Below, one piece after another: positions 26,659 to 36,034 of a stretch of 64,000 nt of DNA (the stretch's first letter is position 1; each line of letters opens with the position of its first letter). The stretch is from positions 1-64,000 of the forward strand of contig NZ_JACSQO010000005.1 in the NCBI RefSeq assembly GCF_014836595.1. Reading direction: 5' to 3'. Below the pieces are notes generated by a model. It was not told the origin of the DNA. It was given only the letters and a program-made list of their open reading frames with translations, and did no database searches. The stretch comes from Psychrobacillus faecigallinarum. GTDB lineage: Bacteria; Bacillota; Bacilli; Bacillales_A; Planococcaceae. Both the position numbers and the translations under genes were made by a program.

Positions 26659-27232
26659 ATCATGGAAGCTAAAAGAAATTGTTTTAATGTCGGTCTTTGC
26701 AGTAGTGTTTGGGATTGTTTATTTACTCTTCCTTCATGTAGGAAACATTTGGTCTGGCTTCGTCGGACCAATCGCATATGAGTGGATTTTTGGTGTTTGG
26801 TTTATCGTTTCAATTATCTGTATGTACATCATTCGGAAACCTGGGGCGGCGGTTATCTCGGAAACTATCGCAGCAGCAATAGAGGTACTTTTAGGTAATG
26901 CCGTCGGGCCACGTCTTATCCTTTCTGGTGTCATACAAGGTCTAGGTGCCGAGGCTGTATTCGCCGCTACACGTTACAAACGGTTTGACCTTTGGGTTTT
27001 AATGCTTGCGGGAGCAGGATCCGCAGTTTTTAGCTTTGTGTATGGCTATTTCTTAGGAGGATTTGCCGTTTATACCACTGGATATGTAGTTTTCATGCTA
27101 GTTGTTCGTATTTTTAGTGGAACTCTCATTGCTGGTTTAGGTGGAAAAGCTGTAGCTGACGGCTTGCTTGCCACTGGTTCGTTAAGAGGATATGCTATTT
27201 CGCGTTCAAAAAAAGGTGATATTCGTGCCTAA
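26651..27232 (+). CDS. ykoE: ECF transporter S component, YkoE (thiamine/HMP)
   Basis: A 193-residue membrane protein with about five or six hydrophobic segments, the substrate-capture (S) component of a group of ECF transporters. Motifs: LKEIVLMSVFAVVFGIVY, the conserved GPIAYEWIFGVWF, ETIAAAIEVLLGN and IQGLGAEAVFAATRY. ATG 26651 has GGAG ten bases upstream; the in-frame ATG at 26642 is too near that site. It overlaps ykoF by 8 bases. Confidence 0.9.
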   Translation: MLKSWKLKEIVLMSVFAVVFGIVYLLFLHVGNIWSGFVGPIAYEWIFGVWFIVSIICMYIIRKPGAAVISETIAAAIEVLLGNAVGPRLILSGVIQGLGAEAVFAATRYKRFDLWVLMLAGAGSAVFSFVYGYFLGGFAVYTTGYVVFMLVVRIFSGTLIAGLGGKAVADGLLATGSLRGYAISRSKKGDIRA

Positions 27233-28589
27233 AGTTATCCATTTTGAAGATGTCACCTTTTCTTATCCAGACAAGGATACTGCTGTTCTATCAAACTTTT
27301 CTATGTCTATCGAAAAAGGAGAGCGTGTCGTCATAACCGGACCAAGCGGCTGTGGAAAGAGCACTTTACTTTATTTGTGCAATCGTCTCTATCCAGAAAA
27401 TTGCGATGGCATAGTGTCCGGTAGAATAGAACTTTTTGGTAAAGAAAATGATTCCTATCGACCTGGCGAGGTCAATCATCGTATCGCAACAGTATTTCAA
27501 GATCCCGATGCACAATTTTGTATGCCAACTGTAGAGGAAGAGCTTGCTTTTACTTTAGAGAATTTACTCGTCGCACGGGAAGAAATGGAGACGAAGATTT
27601 CTGAAGTATTGGAGTTAACTAGGTTAACGGATTATCGACATTCCATCATTCAATCGCTTTCTGGAGGTATGAAGCAAAGGGTTGCCACTGCTTGTGCAAT
27701 GATTATGGAGCCAGAAATATTATTGTTAGATGAGCCTATCACCCATCTGGACCCGTATACCGCAAAACAATATATTGAATGGTTGGACTTACTTCAGCAA
27801 AAATCGAGTATAACCATCTTAGCGATTGAGCATAGACTCGACCTATGGGACAACTTCTTTCATCGAACAATTAAGTTAAAGGAAGATAGAATTCCGTATG
27901 AAAGCTATACCAAAAGGAAGAGCATGGTTCAAGCAGAAAAGTCTCTGCATGTGGAAAATATTAGTACAAAGCATTTTTTACAGCCAACTTCATTCTCTTT
28001 AAATAAAGGAGAAATCGCAGTGCTAGCTGGACCAAATGGCAGTGGGAAATCTACATTATTGAAGGCTCTTTCAGGTATTGTACCCTCTAATGGCAAAGTA
28101 AAGCCTAGCATGTTAGGCTATGTACCTCAATCACCAGAATTTTTGTTTATTACAGGGCAAGTGAAGGAAGAGGTTTCTTTCGGTGGTGTTCAAAATACGG
28201 AGGAAATGTTGGAGCGACTGAATTTATCTACTGTTTCAGATGCACATCCTTTTTCAATCAGTCATGGGCAAAAAAGGCGCCTAGCTATAGCCATTATGCT
28301 TTGTCAGAATCGTGAAGTGATACTGATGGATGAGCCTACTTCTGGCCAGGACTCCGCTACTTTAGCCGAACTGTTTAAAGTAATTGATAATCGTTCTAAG
28401 GCAGGTACTACCTTCCTAATTGTTACACATGATATGGAGTTTGCTTATAAGGTTGCAGACACCATTTTACTAATGAAAGACGGAGCAATTACAGGAAAAT
28501 ATCACTCTGACAGCTTTTGGGGTAAAGAAGATTTACTGCTAGAACATCAATTACTCTCACCTAGACGAGGTGCTCTCTATGCACACTAG
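27225..28589 (+). CDS. ykoD: ECF transporter ATPase with two ABC domains, YkoD
   Basis: A 454-residue double ATPase. Domain 1 has Walker A TGPSGCGKSTL, signature SLSGGMKQRVATACA and Walker B EILLLDEPITHLDP. Domain 2 has GPNGSGKSTLLK, signature SISHGQKRRLAIAIM and VILMDEPTSGQD. Fused paired ATPases are normal for the YkoD group. GTG 27225 follows AAAAGGTGAT and gives the expected start (MPKVIHFEDVTFSYPD). It overlaps ykoE by 8 bases and ykoC by 11. Confidence 0.92.
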   Translation: MPKVIHFEDVTFSYPDKDTAVLSNFSMSIEKGERVVITGPSGCGKSTLLYLCNRLYPENCDGIVSGRIELFGKENDSYRPGEVNHRIATVFQDPDAQFCMPTVEEELAFTLENLLVAREEMETKISEVLELTRLTDYRHSIIQSLSGGMKQRVATACAMIMEPEILLLDEPITHLDPYTAKQYIEWLDLLQQKSSITILAIEHRLDLWDNFFHRTIKLKEDRIPYESYTKRKSMVQAEKSLHVENISTKHFLQPTSFSLNKGEIAVLAGPNGSGKSTLLKALSGIVPSNGKVKPSMLGYVPQSPEFLFITGQVKEEVSFGGVQNTEEMLERLNLSTVSDAHPFSISHGQKRRLAIAIMLCQNREVILMDEPTSGQDSATLAELFKVIDNRSKAGTTFLIVTHDMEFAYKVADTILLMKDGAITGKYHSDSFWGKEDLLLEHQLLSPRRGALYAH

Positions 28590-29334
28590 CCTACATAGGA
28601 TGAATCCGTCTGTTAAGTTTGTGATAGTAATGATTTGCATGCTGACACTTGCGTTTTTTTTCAATCCATGGACTCCACTTATTTTTTGGTTAAGTATTAT
28701 TGTGGTGCAAATCTTTTTAAGCCATATATCCTGGAGAAAATGGGGCTTACTGATGCTACCATTTTTTATAGCAGCATTTGGCTATCTTTGGACTACTCTT
28801 TTATTTGCAGACAGTAGGACTGGTCCTGTTCTTTGGTCTATCGGTTCTGTTGAAATAACTATGAGTCAACTGAATCACGCCTTGTCCCTAAGCTTTCGCG
28901 TTTTAGCTTTTTCTAGCCTAAGCTTGTTATTTGCTTTAACTACCGATCCAATTATATTTATACGTAGCCTAATGCAGCAGTTAAAACTATCTCCAAAAAT
29001 TGCTTACGGAATTATGGTTGGTTATCAATTTCTACCCCTCTTAAAGGATGAATTTATACTAGTTCAACAGGTACAGAAACTTAGGGGATTGGATGACCAA
29101 TCAAATATTTTCAAGAGAATAATAGGTTTACGGCGCGTACTAATCCCCATGCTCGCTGGAGCTGTTCGTAAAGCGGAGAAAGTTGCATTTGCTATGGAAG
29201 CAAGGGGTTTCACAGGAGAACCAAGAAGGGTTTTTTATCATAAGGTTACTATTGAAAAGAATGATTTCATGTTAGCATTCTTGTTTATTGGTTTATTATT
29301 AATCAGTTGTTTCAGTAATTTTTGGTTAGTGTAA
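28579..29334 (+). CDS. ykoC: ECF transporter T (transmembrane) component, YkoC
   Basis: A 251-residue membrane protein of the CbiQ/EcfT family with about five hydrophobic segments and the coupling motif EARGFTGEPRR near the C-terminus (the AxAxG-type motif AMEARGF). It bridges the S component and ATPases. ATG 28579 lies behind GAGGTG. The last gene of the TPP-controlled operon. Confidence 0.9.
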   Translation: MHTSLHRMNPSVKFVIVMICMLTLAFFFNPWTPLIFWLSIIVVQIFLSHISWRKWGLLMLPFFIAAFGYLWTTLLFADSRTGPVLWSIGSVEITMSQLNHALSLSFRVLAFSSLSLLFALTTDPIIFIRSLMQQLKLSPKIAYGIMVGYQFLPLLKDEFILVQQVQKLRGLDDQSNIFKRIIGLRRVLIPMLAGAVRKAEKVAFAMEARGFTGEPRRVFYHKVTIEKNDFMLAFLFIGLLLISCFSNFWLV

Positions 29335-29340
29335 AAACAA

Positions 29341-29376
29341 AGAGAGTGACACCAGACTTGGGTGACACTCTCTTCC
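29341..29376 (+). terminator. Terminator of ykoFEDC (usable in both directions)
   Basis: AGAGAGTGACACC and GGTGACACTCTCT form a long stem with one mismatch (29341-29373). It lies between the converging ends of ykoC and the EAL-domain gene and could serve both. Confidence 0.8.
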
Positions 29377-29387
29377 TTTAAATACAA

Positions 29388-31460
29388 TCATATTTTATCA
29401 GCAAACTTTTGTTTTATATTCTCTTGCCAATGAAATAGTTCTTCTGCTCGCATAGGTTTAGCAAAATAATAACCTTGTAAAATAGGATTTTCGCAGGATG
29501 CCCTTAAAAATCCTACCTGTTCTTTTGTTTCCACTCCTTCAAAGACTATTTCTAGTCCGAGTGACGTTCCTAGTGCAATAATAGCCTGTACTATTAAAGA
29601 ATCTTTATGAGAATTTGGAACTTCCTCAATAAATGTTTTGTCAATCTTTAAGGTAGAGATTGGTATTTGCTTTAAATAAGAAAGTGAGGATACCCCTGTT
29701 CCAAAGTCATCCAGGGCAACAGAGAAACCTTTCTCCCTAAATACTCCTACCGCCCGCATTGCTTCTTCAATATTACTTACAAAGCTAGTTTCCGTAATTT
29801 CTAACTCTATTTCATTTGGACAGATTTCATAACTACTTGTAATACTTATCAAACGTTTTAGTAGAGCTGAAGAGGTAACATAATGTCCAGGTATATTAAT
29901 CGCTACTTTTCCTAGTGAAATATTTTCTTTCTTCCATTGGTACATTTGTTTACAAGCCTGTTCTACAATCCAGTCCGTAACCATTTCCATCTTCGAATTT
30001 TCCTCTAGTATAGGGACAAAGACAGCCGGAGACAAAAAACCATATTTTGAATTATTCCATCTTAGAAGAACCTCTACTCCTGCTACTTCCACATTTCGTA
30101 GATTTATTTTTGGTTGATACACGAGATATAACTCTTTGTTAATCATTGCTTTTTCAATTCCATCGACTAATTCTTTTTCAAACGTATGCGTATGTATGAC
30201 CGGATCAAACATAATTACTTCATGTTTATGTTCAATGGAAGAGTCATTAAACACAGCTAGGGCATTCGAATAGATTGAATGAAGGTCTCGATAATCCTTT
30301 ACCGCGGAAATAGCACAAACCCCTGGAAGTACTATTTTTTTGTTTTTAATTGTAATGGGTCTCTTTAAAATCTCCGCTATTTTTTCCATTGCTATTAGCA
30401 TTTCATGGATATTTGTGTCATCAGTAGTTCTCATAATATAAGCGAAACGATTGCTTTCAAATTTAAATAAACGAGCTGATGGCGGCTTGTAATCCATGAA
30501 GATTTTAGTTAAATGTTGAATGACCTCGTCACCAAACATGAAGCTAAACTCTTGATTTATTTTTCCAAAGTCATGTAAATGCCAGACTGCTAGTGTTTGA
30601 CCAATAACAGACTTTTCAATGTATGATTCAAAGCTTCTACGATTAGGTAGCATTGTGAGATTATCAAAATAATTGGCTCTATATTTTACGTACCTATCCA
30701 TCATACTAGATAAAAGTAATACCCCTATTAGCATTCCAAGGAAAAAGGTTACAGTTACACCTAGAAAAGTATTATGCATCGAGTGATTTTCTGCAGTTGC
30801 GACTAAATAATCTCTCGGGGCGTAAACACTTATTGCTAATATTCCTACATAATGAGTTGTAGCAATTGCACAGCCAATTAAAATGGATGAAAAAGTTTTA
30901 GTAATAAAGTTTTTTGTCTTTTTAGATGAATATTTAATGGAAAATAAAGCAGTCTGCGTAAACATGATAGAGATACACAAAGCGATAAATATAGTAGGTC
31001 TATCGTAAACGTATTGCACATCCATCTCCATGGAACGGATTCCAATATAGTGAACTCCTGCTATCCCTAACCCCATTAAAATACTTGCAATTATATATTT
31101 CCACCAAGATTGAATTGGTTTATTTACCCAATAGAAAAAAATAAAAGATGCTAAAACACCTGGAATTAATGACACAAAAGTCAATATCCAATTGTAATGC
31201 ATACTGATTGGCAACGTAATAGCGGTCATACCTACAAAATGCATAGCCCAAATTCCCAAACCAAGTGAAATAGATGCTAATATTAACCAAAATAAATAGT
31301 GAAAAAAACTATTTTTTTGGACTCTTTCATTTAGCGATAGCGCAGTAAATGAAGCAATACAGGCAACTATAATTGAAATTATCACACCGACCATTGAATA
31401 CTCCGGTTGTAACTCTATAGAATATATGGGTGATATAGCACTAAAAAACAACTTTGTCAT
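29388..31460 (-). CDS. MHYT-GGDEF-EAL cyclic-di-GMP signalling protein
   Basis: A 690-residue membrane sensor. Residues about 20-240 form a seven-helix MHYT sensor with the expected motifs (WAMHFVGMTAI, GIAGVHYIGI, IATTHYVGILA), which may bind copper and sense gas. Residues 250-410 are a GGDEF domain that has lost its active site (FESNRFAYIM at the signature position). Residues 425-690 are an EAL domain with the key residues kept: GVEVLLRW (EVL), NIPG, ELEITETSF, ALDDFGTGVSSL, LKIDKTF and FEGVET. It is thus probably a c-di-GMP phosphodiesterase. ATG 31460 abuts AAAGGA; an internal ATG at 31394 has GGAG at better spacing, so the start is not settled. Confidence 0.9.
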   Translation of the reverse strand: MTKLFFSAISPIYSIELQPEYSMVGVIISIIVACIASFTALSLNERVQKNSFFHYLFWLILASISLGLGIWAMHFVGMTAITLPISMHYNWILTFVSLIPGVLASFIFFYWVNKPIQSWWKYIIASILMGLGIAGVHYIGIRSMEMDVQYVYDRPTIFIALCISIMFTQTALFSIKYSSKKTKNFITKTFSSILIGCAIATTHYVGILAISVYAPRDYLVATAENHSMHNTFLGVTVTFFLGMLIGVLLLSSMMDRYVKYRANYFDNLTMLPNRRSFESYIEKSVIGQTLAVWHLHDFGKINQEFSFMFGDEVIQHLTKIFMDYKPPSARLFKFESNRFAYIMRTTDDTNIHEMLIAMEKIAEILKRPITIKNKKIVLPGVCAISAVKDYRDLHSIYSNALAVFNDSSIEHKHEVIMFDPVIHTHTFEKELVDGIEKAMINKELYLVYQPKINLRNVEVAGVEVLLRWNNSKYGFLSPAVFVPILEENSKMEMVTDWIVEQACKQMYQWKKENISLGKVAINIPGHYVTSSALLKRLISITSSYEICPNEIELEITETSFVSNIEEAMRAVGVFREKGFSVALDDFGTGVSSLSYLKQIPISTLKIDKTFIEEVPNSHKDSLIVQAIIALGTSLGLEIVFEGVETKEQVGFLRASCENPILQGYYFAKPMRAEELFHWQENIKQKFADKI

Positions 31461-31703
31461 TCCTTTCGACGAACAACTTATCTGTTAAACTATACCATAT
31501 CGACCAGACATATAACATAAAAACCATAATGTAATTGTATAATTTTGATTAAATCTTTTATTTTATAATATTTTTACAATATATGTGTGTCGAATTGTTG
31601 AAAATTGGTTCTTTATGATTACTTATTTTGTTATATAATTATTGCTAATATTCCAATACTGTTAAAAATAGGTATTATCAGAAAATTATATAGGAGGCTT
31701 TAA

Positions 31704-32203
31704 ATGTCATCAGTAGCTCTGCTAAGAGGAATTAATTTAGGAAAGATTAATAAAGTAGATATGAAATCTCTAAAGCACTCTTTGAAGAATTGGGCTTTCA
31801 TAATGTACGTACATATATTCAAACAGGAAACGTTATTTTTGATAACGGTGAATGTAGCGAGGGAAAATTAGAGGAAGCACTAAGAATCACCTATGGGTTC
31901 TCTATTCCGGTTACTTTAAGAACGAAATCTGAATTGGAAGAAGTACATAACCATCCACTTTTCTTAAATGACCAAACCTTTGTCATGTTTCTACAAAGGA
32001 AAATTACCAACGAACAGATTACTATACTTAAGGAAATAGTAGAGGACGAGTTTGTAATTCTTCATAGACGTAATTTGATCATTAATCATTCCAAGAACTA
32101 TCACCAGACAAAGTATACGAATGCCTTCTTTGAAAAGAAGCTCCAAACGGTTTGCACAGCTAGAAACAAAAATACAGTGATAAAAATATTAGAAAGAATG
32201 TAG
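31704..32203 (+). pseudogene. DUF1697 family protein, frameshifted
   Basis: The gene starts at ATG 31704 behind AGGAGG and reads SSVALLRGINLGKINKVDMKSLK, the normal DUF1697 N-terminus (split: SSVALLRGIN, LGKINKVDMKSLK). After position about 31772 the frame continues with wrong residues, while the family sequence resumes one frame over as ALFEELGFHNVRTYIQTGNVIF. One missing base in CTAAAGCA explains it; the combined length of 500 bases is 3n+2. The downstream half runs intact to the stop at 32203. It is either a real inactivating deletion or a sequencing error. Confidence 0.85.
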
Positions 32204-32307
32204 TATGTTTGACATAAGAATTTCTTATACCTTTTTATGAATTAAATAAATTTTTATTATCAGAAAACTTACGTTAAAATAAAGTTATTCATAAGGGGGT
32301 ATGAAGC

Positions 32308-32676
32308 ATGTCGTTTACTTTTAAAAAAATCGATCATATTCAATTAGCTGCTCCAAAGGGCTGTGAAGAAGAAGCTCGCCGATTCTTCACTGGAATTTTA
32401 AGATTGCCAGAAATAGAAAAACCACCTCTTCTAAAACAGAAGGGCGGTGTATGGTTTACATTAGGTAGCTATCAAATTCACATTGGAGTTGAAGAAAAGT
32501 TTTCTCCTGCCAAGAAGGCACATCCAGCATTCGAGGTGGAAAACTTAGAAGCTCTAAAAGAGCATTTATCCGAACAAGGAGTAAGCTTTGTAGTCGATGC
32601 AGAGCTACCAGGAGCTAATCGCATCTACATTCATGATCCATTTGGTAATCGAATCGAGATTTTAGAGTGGATGTGA
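32308..32676 (+). CDS. VOC family (glyoxalase/bleomycin-resistance fold) protein
   Basis: A 122-residue single-module vicinal-oxygen-chelate protein with paired beta-alpha-beta-beta-beta units: FKKIDHIQLAAPKGCEEEARRFF, GGVWFTLGSYQIHIGVEE, and RIYIHDPFGNRIEILEWM (each given in part as read). The likely metal ligands His (IDHIQL), His (YQIHIG) and Glu (IEILEW) are present, so it may be an enzyme (dioxygenase, glyoxalase or thiol-transferase type). Substrate unknown. ATG 32308 has GGGGG eight or nine bases upstream. Single-gene unit. Confidence 0.85.
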   Translation: MSFTFKKIDHIQLAAPKGCEEEARRFFTGILRLPEIEKPPLLKQKGGVWFTLGSYQIHIGVEEKFSPAKKAHPAFEVENLEALKEHLSEQGVSFVVDAELPGANRIYIHDPFGNRIEILEWM

Positions 32677-32689
32677 CTTAAAAAAAGCG

Positions 32690-32795
32690 CAGTCGTGACA
32701 AAAATGTTCTTCGATTTCCACTCTGCTTTGGTTTACGCTTTCAGGGGTAGCCAATAAGCCATCACCGCCGCTCACGCATCTTGCAGGAACACTTA
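32690..32795. repeat. Degenerate dispersed repeat, copy 2
   Basis: A non-coding, GC-richer block between the VOC gene and swrC. Its core CCAATAAGCCATCACCGCCG matches the core near 24672-24691. It begins with GCGCAGTCGTGAC about 60 bases before the core and ends near CTTGCAGGAAC. Confidence 0.45.
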
Positions 32796-32802
32796 TATTT
32801 GA

Positions 32803-32842
32803 AAAAACGCCTATGGGAAAATGACTCCCACAGGCGTTTTTA
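32803..32842 (-). terminator. Terminator of swrC (symmetric)
   Basis: AAAACGCCTATGGGA and TCCCACAGGCGTTTT form a stem at 32803-32840 with A and T tracts at the ends; on the minus strand it follows the swrC stop immediately. Confidence 0.85.
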
Positions 32843-32848
32843 TTTTAA

Positions 32849-35800
32849 TTAATTATCTTGTACTTCGTTACGTTTTTTCTTAAATAGCTTAGAAAGAACC
32901 TCATAAACGATTGGAACTATAATCAGCGTTAACAATGTTGAACTTGCTAGACCACCGATTACGGTAATACCTAATCCTTTAGAGATTAAACCACCGCCAC
33001 CACCTGAACCAACCGCAAGTGGAACAAGTGCTCCAATTGTTGCAATGGCAGTCATAAGAATTGGACGTAAACGTGTTGCCCCAGCTTCTAAGATTGCTTC
33101 ACGCATTGTCATACCATCACGTTCCATATGAATAATACGGTCCACAAGCACGATAGCGTTCGTCACAACTATACCTATCAGCATGAGGAGACCCATCATA
33201 ACAGATACGGAAATTGTTTCATCTGCAAGCCATAGACCTGCAAATGAACCGATTACTGCAAATGGTAACGAGAATAGGATAGCAAATGGCGCTACACCTT
33301 CACCAAATGTTACTACCAAGATGAAGTAAACAATCGCAATCGCTGCAAGCATCGCCACTCCAAGCTGAGTAAATGTTTCATTCATATCTGCAGTTACCCC
33401 TGCAACTCCAACTGTTACACCCTTAGGTAAGTCTAATTCTTCAATCGCTTCATCTACATCTGCTGAAGCTTTTGAAATATCATCATCTAGGATTGTAGCT
33501 GATACAGTAGCATAGTACTCTCCTTTACTACGCGCAAGCGTATTTAAAGCGTACCCTTCTTCTACTGTTACAATTTCAGACAATGGGATTGTTGTTCCCA
33601 TTGCTGTCGGAACTTCTTTTGCTAAAATATCATCAATTGATTTAGGTGTTTCTGTTTGTTCTTGTTGTACGATAACCTCTAAAGTATTACCGTCTTTTTC
33701 AACTGTAGTTAATACTTCCTGAGTAGTAGTAGGACTTAACATCATAACGATTTGACCTGTTGTTAACCCATATTGTAATAATTCATCCTGTGCTACTTGG
33801 AACGTATACTCTACATAGCTATCTTCGGCACTTGAAGAAACATCTTTTAATCCTTCTGTTTCTCCCATTACCCCTTCAACCATAGATACAGCTTCATTTA
33901 GTTTATCTAAATTTTCGCTATAGAATGTGTAGCTGATTTCATTTGTTGACATAGACATACTCGAGAAGTTTTGGCTCTTCCATTCGCCGGTTTGACCAAT
34001 GTTAAAGACATACTCCTCAATTTCTTCACGAGCACCAGGGAAATCTTCCATGTCTTCATCAAAGATCAAGTACATTAACGCTCCGCCTGTACCCCCGCCC
34101 ATCATAGCAGTCATGTCATTTGCACCGTCACCGTTAATAGATACTTGAGCGATATCGATATCTTTGCGTTTTAGCATCTCTTCTTCAACTTTTGTAACGT
34201 TAGCTAAGGTATCTTCTTTTAGTTCACCAGCTTTTGGTGTGTATGTTAAATACATTACTTTTTCTTCTTCACTTCCTAAGAAACTAAAGCCAATTAAAGG
34301 AGTAAGCATTAGACTACCTACTAATAATGCAATAGAAACAATAGAAGTAATAATTTTATGGTTCAATGTCCATTTTAGAATTTTCTTATAACCTTCAGCT
34401 AATTTGCCTTGCTCTTTGTGATTACTTTCTGTTTTTTCAGCATAAAGTTTTTTCTTAAATAAGAAATGAGACATTGCTGGTACAATCGTAATTGCTACCA
34501 ATAAAGATGCACCAAGAGCAAAAGTCATTGTTAATGCGAATGGCATGAATAATTCTCCAACCATTCCACCGACGAAGATTAACGGTGCAAATACTGCCAC
34601 TGTTACTAATGTAGATGAAAGGATTGGCTTGAACATTTCAATAGTCGCTTCACGAACTAAAGCACGACCTGATAATGGCTCACCTTTTAAATGTAAACGA
34701 CGATAAATATTTTCTACTACTACAATGGAGTCATCAATTACCCGTCCAATCGCAACCGTAATTGCTCCAAGTGTCATAATGTTCAACGTTATATCTAACC
34801 AATTTAATAGCAGTAAAGCCATGAATATAGATACTGGTATAGATACAATTGAAATAATAGTAGATTTGAAATCGCGCAAGAATAGCAAAATGATTAATAC
34901 TGCGATCAAACCACCAAAGACTGCTTTTTCTACCATCGTGAATACAGATTCTTCGATAGGAGCACCTTGGTCTAGAGATACATCAATAACAATACCATCA
35001 ATGTTCTTTTCTTCTTCTGCGATTAAATCCTTCACTGCATTTACTACCGTTACTGTGTTAGCATCTTGATTTTTTACTATTTGAATTGCGATGGCATCCT
35101 TGCCATTAGTACGTGAAACAGACTCTACTTTACCAACAACCTCAACCTGTGCAATATCCCCTAATTTAACAAATGGAGATGGGTTGGTAGCAGATGGAGT
35201 CACAGGAATTAGCATTTCTTTTAATTCATCAGCAGTCATAAACTTACCATCGACTGCTACTGCCTGCTCACCTTCTTCAAATTCAAACAATCCTAATGAT
35301 ACAGCCATATCACTTGCTTGAATCATTTGCTTGACAGTGTCTTCTGTTACATCCAATTCAGCCATCTTCGCTTCGTCATATGTAAGCTCCACTTCTTCAA
35401 TATGTTGACCTGTTATAGTCGCCGATGCAACGCCATCGATTTTATCAATTTTTGGAAGTAAAATATCTTCTACTGTCGATGTTAGTTCTACAATATCCTC
35501 TTCTGTACTACTTACACTAAGTGCAACTACTGGCATCATATTCATACTGATTGCTGTTATAGTTGGCTCCTGTGCACCTTCCGGTAAAGATATTTTATCC
35601 AAGGCAGATTCCATGGCGCGTTTTGCTTCATCCATGTCAGTGCCGTATTCGTATTCCACTTGAATGCTAGACATACTCGAATATGAATTAGAATATACAG
35701 ACTTAACATCTTCTAATCCTTCTAATGCTTTTTCAAAAGGCATCGAAACGTCTTCCATTACTTTTTCAGGAGTCGCACCAGGATAAACATCCATCACCAT

Positions 35801-35938
35801 TAAGAACGGAATCGAGATATCTGGAATGGTCTCCATTTTCATTCTTGTACCTGAATAAATACCAGAAACAGTTATAATAATCGTTAATAACCAAACTGCT
35901 AGTTTATTTTTCAGGACAAAATTTACTAACCCTTTCAC
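32849..35938 (-). CDS. swrC: RND-family efflux transporter (SwrC/YerP-like)
   Basis: A protein of about 1030 residues of the AcrB/RND superfamily: an N-terminal membrane helix (LVNFVLKNKLAVWLLTII), a large periplasmic-type loop, a six-helix block with GAITVAIGRVIDDSIVVVEN (proton-relay Asp residues in TM4), a second extracellular loop and a second six-helix block. The C-terminus is short and basic. B. subtilis SwrC exports surfactin-like molecules and is needed for swarming. GTG 35938 is preferred because the longer ATG at 35974 has no ribosome site, whereas AGGTGTAAGG stands before the GTG; the frame is open to 35974. A divergent TetR-type gene matches the yerO-swrC arrangement. Confidence 0.9.
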   Translation of the reverse strand: MKGLVNFVLKNKLAVWLLTIIITVSGIYSGTRMKMETIPDISIPFLMVMDVYPGATPEKVMEDVSMPFEKALEGLEDVKSVYSNSYSSMSSIQVEYEYGTDMDEAKRAMESALDKISLPEGAQEPTITAISMNMMPVVALSVSSTEEDIVELTSTVEDILLPKIDKIDGVASATITGQHIEEVELTYDEAKMAELDVTEDTVKQMIQASDMAVSLGLFEFEEGEQAVAVDGKFMTADELKEMLIPVTPSATNPSPFVKLGDIAQVEVVGKVESVSRTNGKDAIAIQIVKNQDANTVTVVNAVKDLIAEEEKNIDGIVIDVSLDQGAPIEESVFTMVEKAVFGGLIAVLIILLFLRDFKSTIISIVSIPVSIFMALLLLNWLDITLNIMTLGAITVAIGRVIDDSIVVVENIYRRLHLKGEPLSGRALVREATIEMFKPILSSTLVTVAVFAPLIFVGGMVGELFMPFALTMTFALGASLLVAITIVPAMSHFLFKKKLYAEKTESNHKEQGKLAEGYKKILKWTLNHKIITSIVSIALLVGSLMLTPLIGFSFLGSEEEKVMYLTYTPKAGELKEDTLANVTKVEEEMLKRKDIDIAQVSINGDGANDMTAMMGGGTGGALMYLIFDEDMEDFPGAREEIEEYVFNIGQTGEWKSQNFSSMSMSTNEISYTFYSENLDKLNEAVSMVEGVMGETEGLKDVSSSAEDSYVEYTFQVAQDELLQYGLTTGQIVMMLSPTTTQEVLTTVEKDGNTLEVIVQQEQTETPKSIDDILAKEVPTAMGTTIPLSEIVTVEEGYALNTLARSKGEYYATVSATILDDDISKASADVDEAIEELDLPKGVTVGVAGVTADMNETFTQLGVAMLAAIAIVYFILVVTFGEGVAPFAILFSLPFAVIGSFAGLWLADETISVSVMMGLLMLIGIVVTNAIVLVDRIIHMERDGMTMREAILEAGATRLRPILMTAIATIGALVPLAVGSGGGGGLISKGLGITVIGGLASSTLLTLIIVPIVYEVLSKLFKKKRNEVQDN

Positions 35939-35985
35939 CCTTACACCTACCCTCAATTGACTTATCGAACTCATTTATTTATAAT

Positions 35986-36003
35986 AATGACTAATTGGTC
36001 ATT
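35986..36003. promoter_or_regulatory. Putative operator between swrC and yerO
   Basis: AATGAC, a 6-base centre (TAATTG) and GTCATT form an 18-bp inverted repeat in the divergent promoter region. It is a good candidate for the binding site of the TetR-type regulator next to it. Confidence 0.55.
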
Positions 36004-36034
36004 TGTCAACAATATGCATTAGGAGCGATTATAT

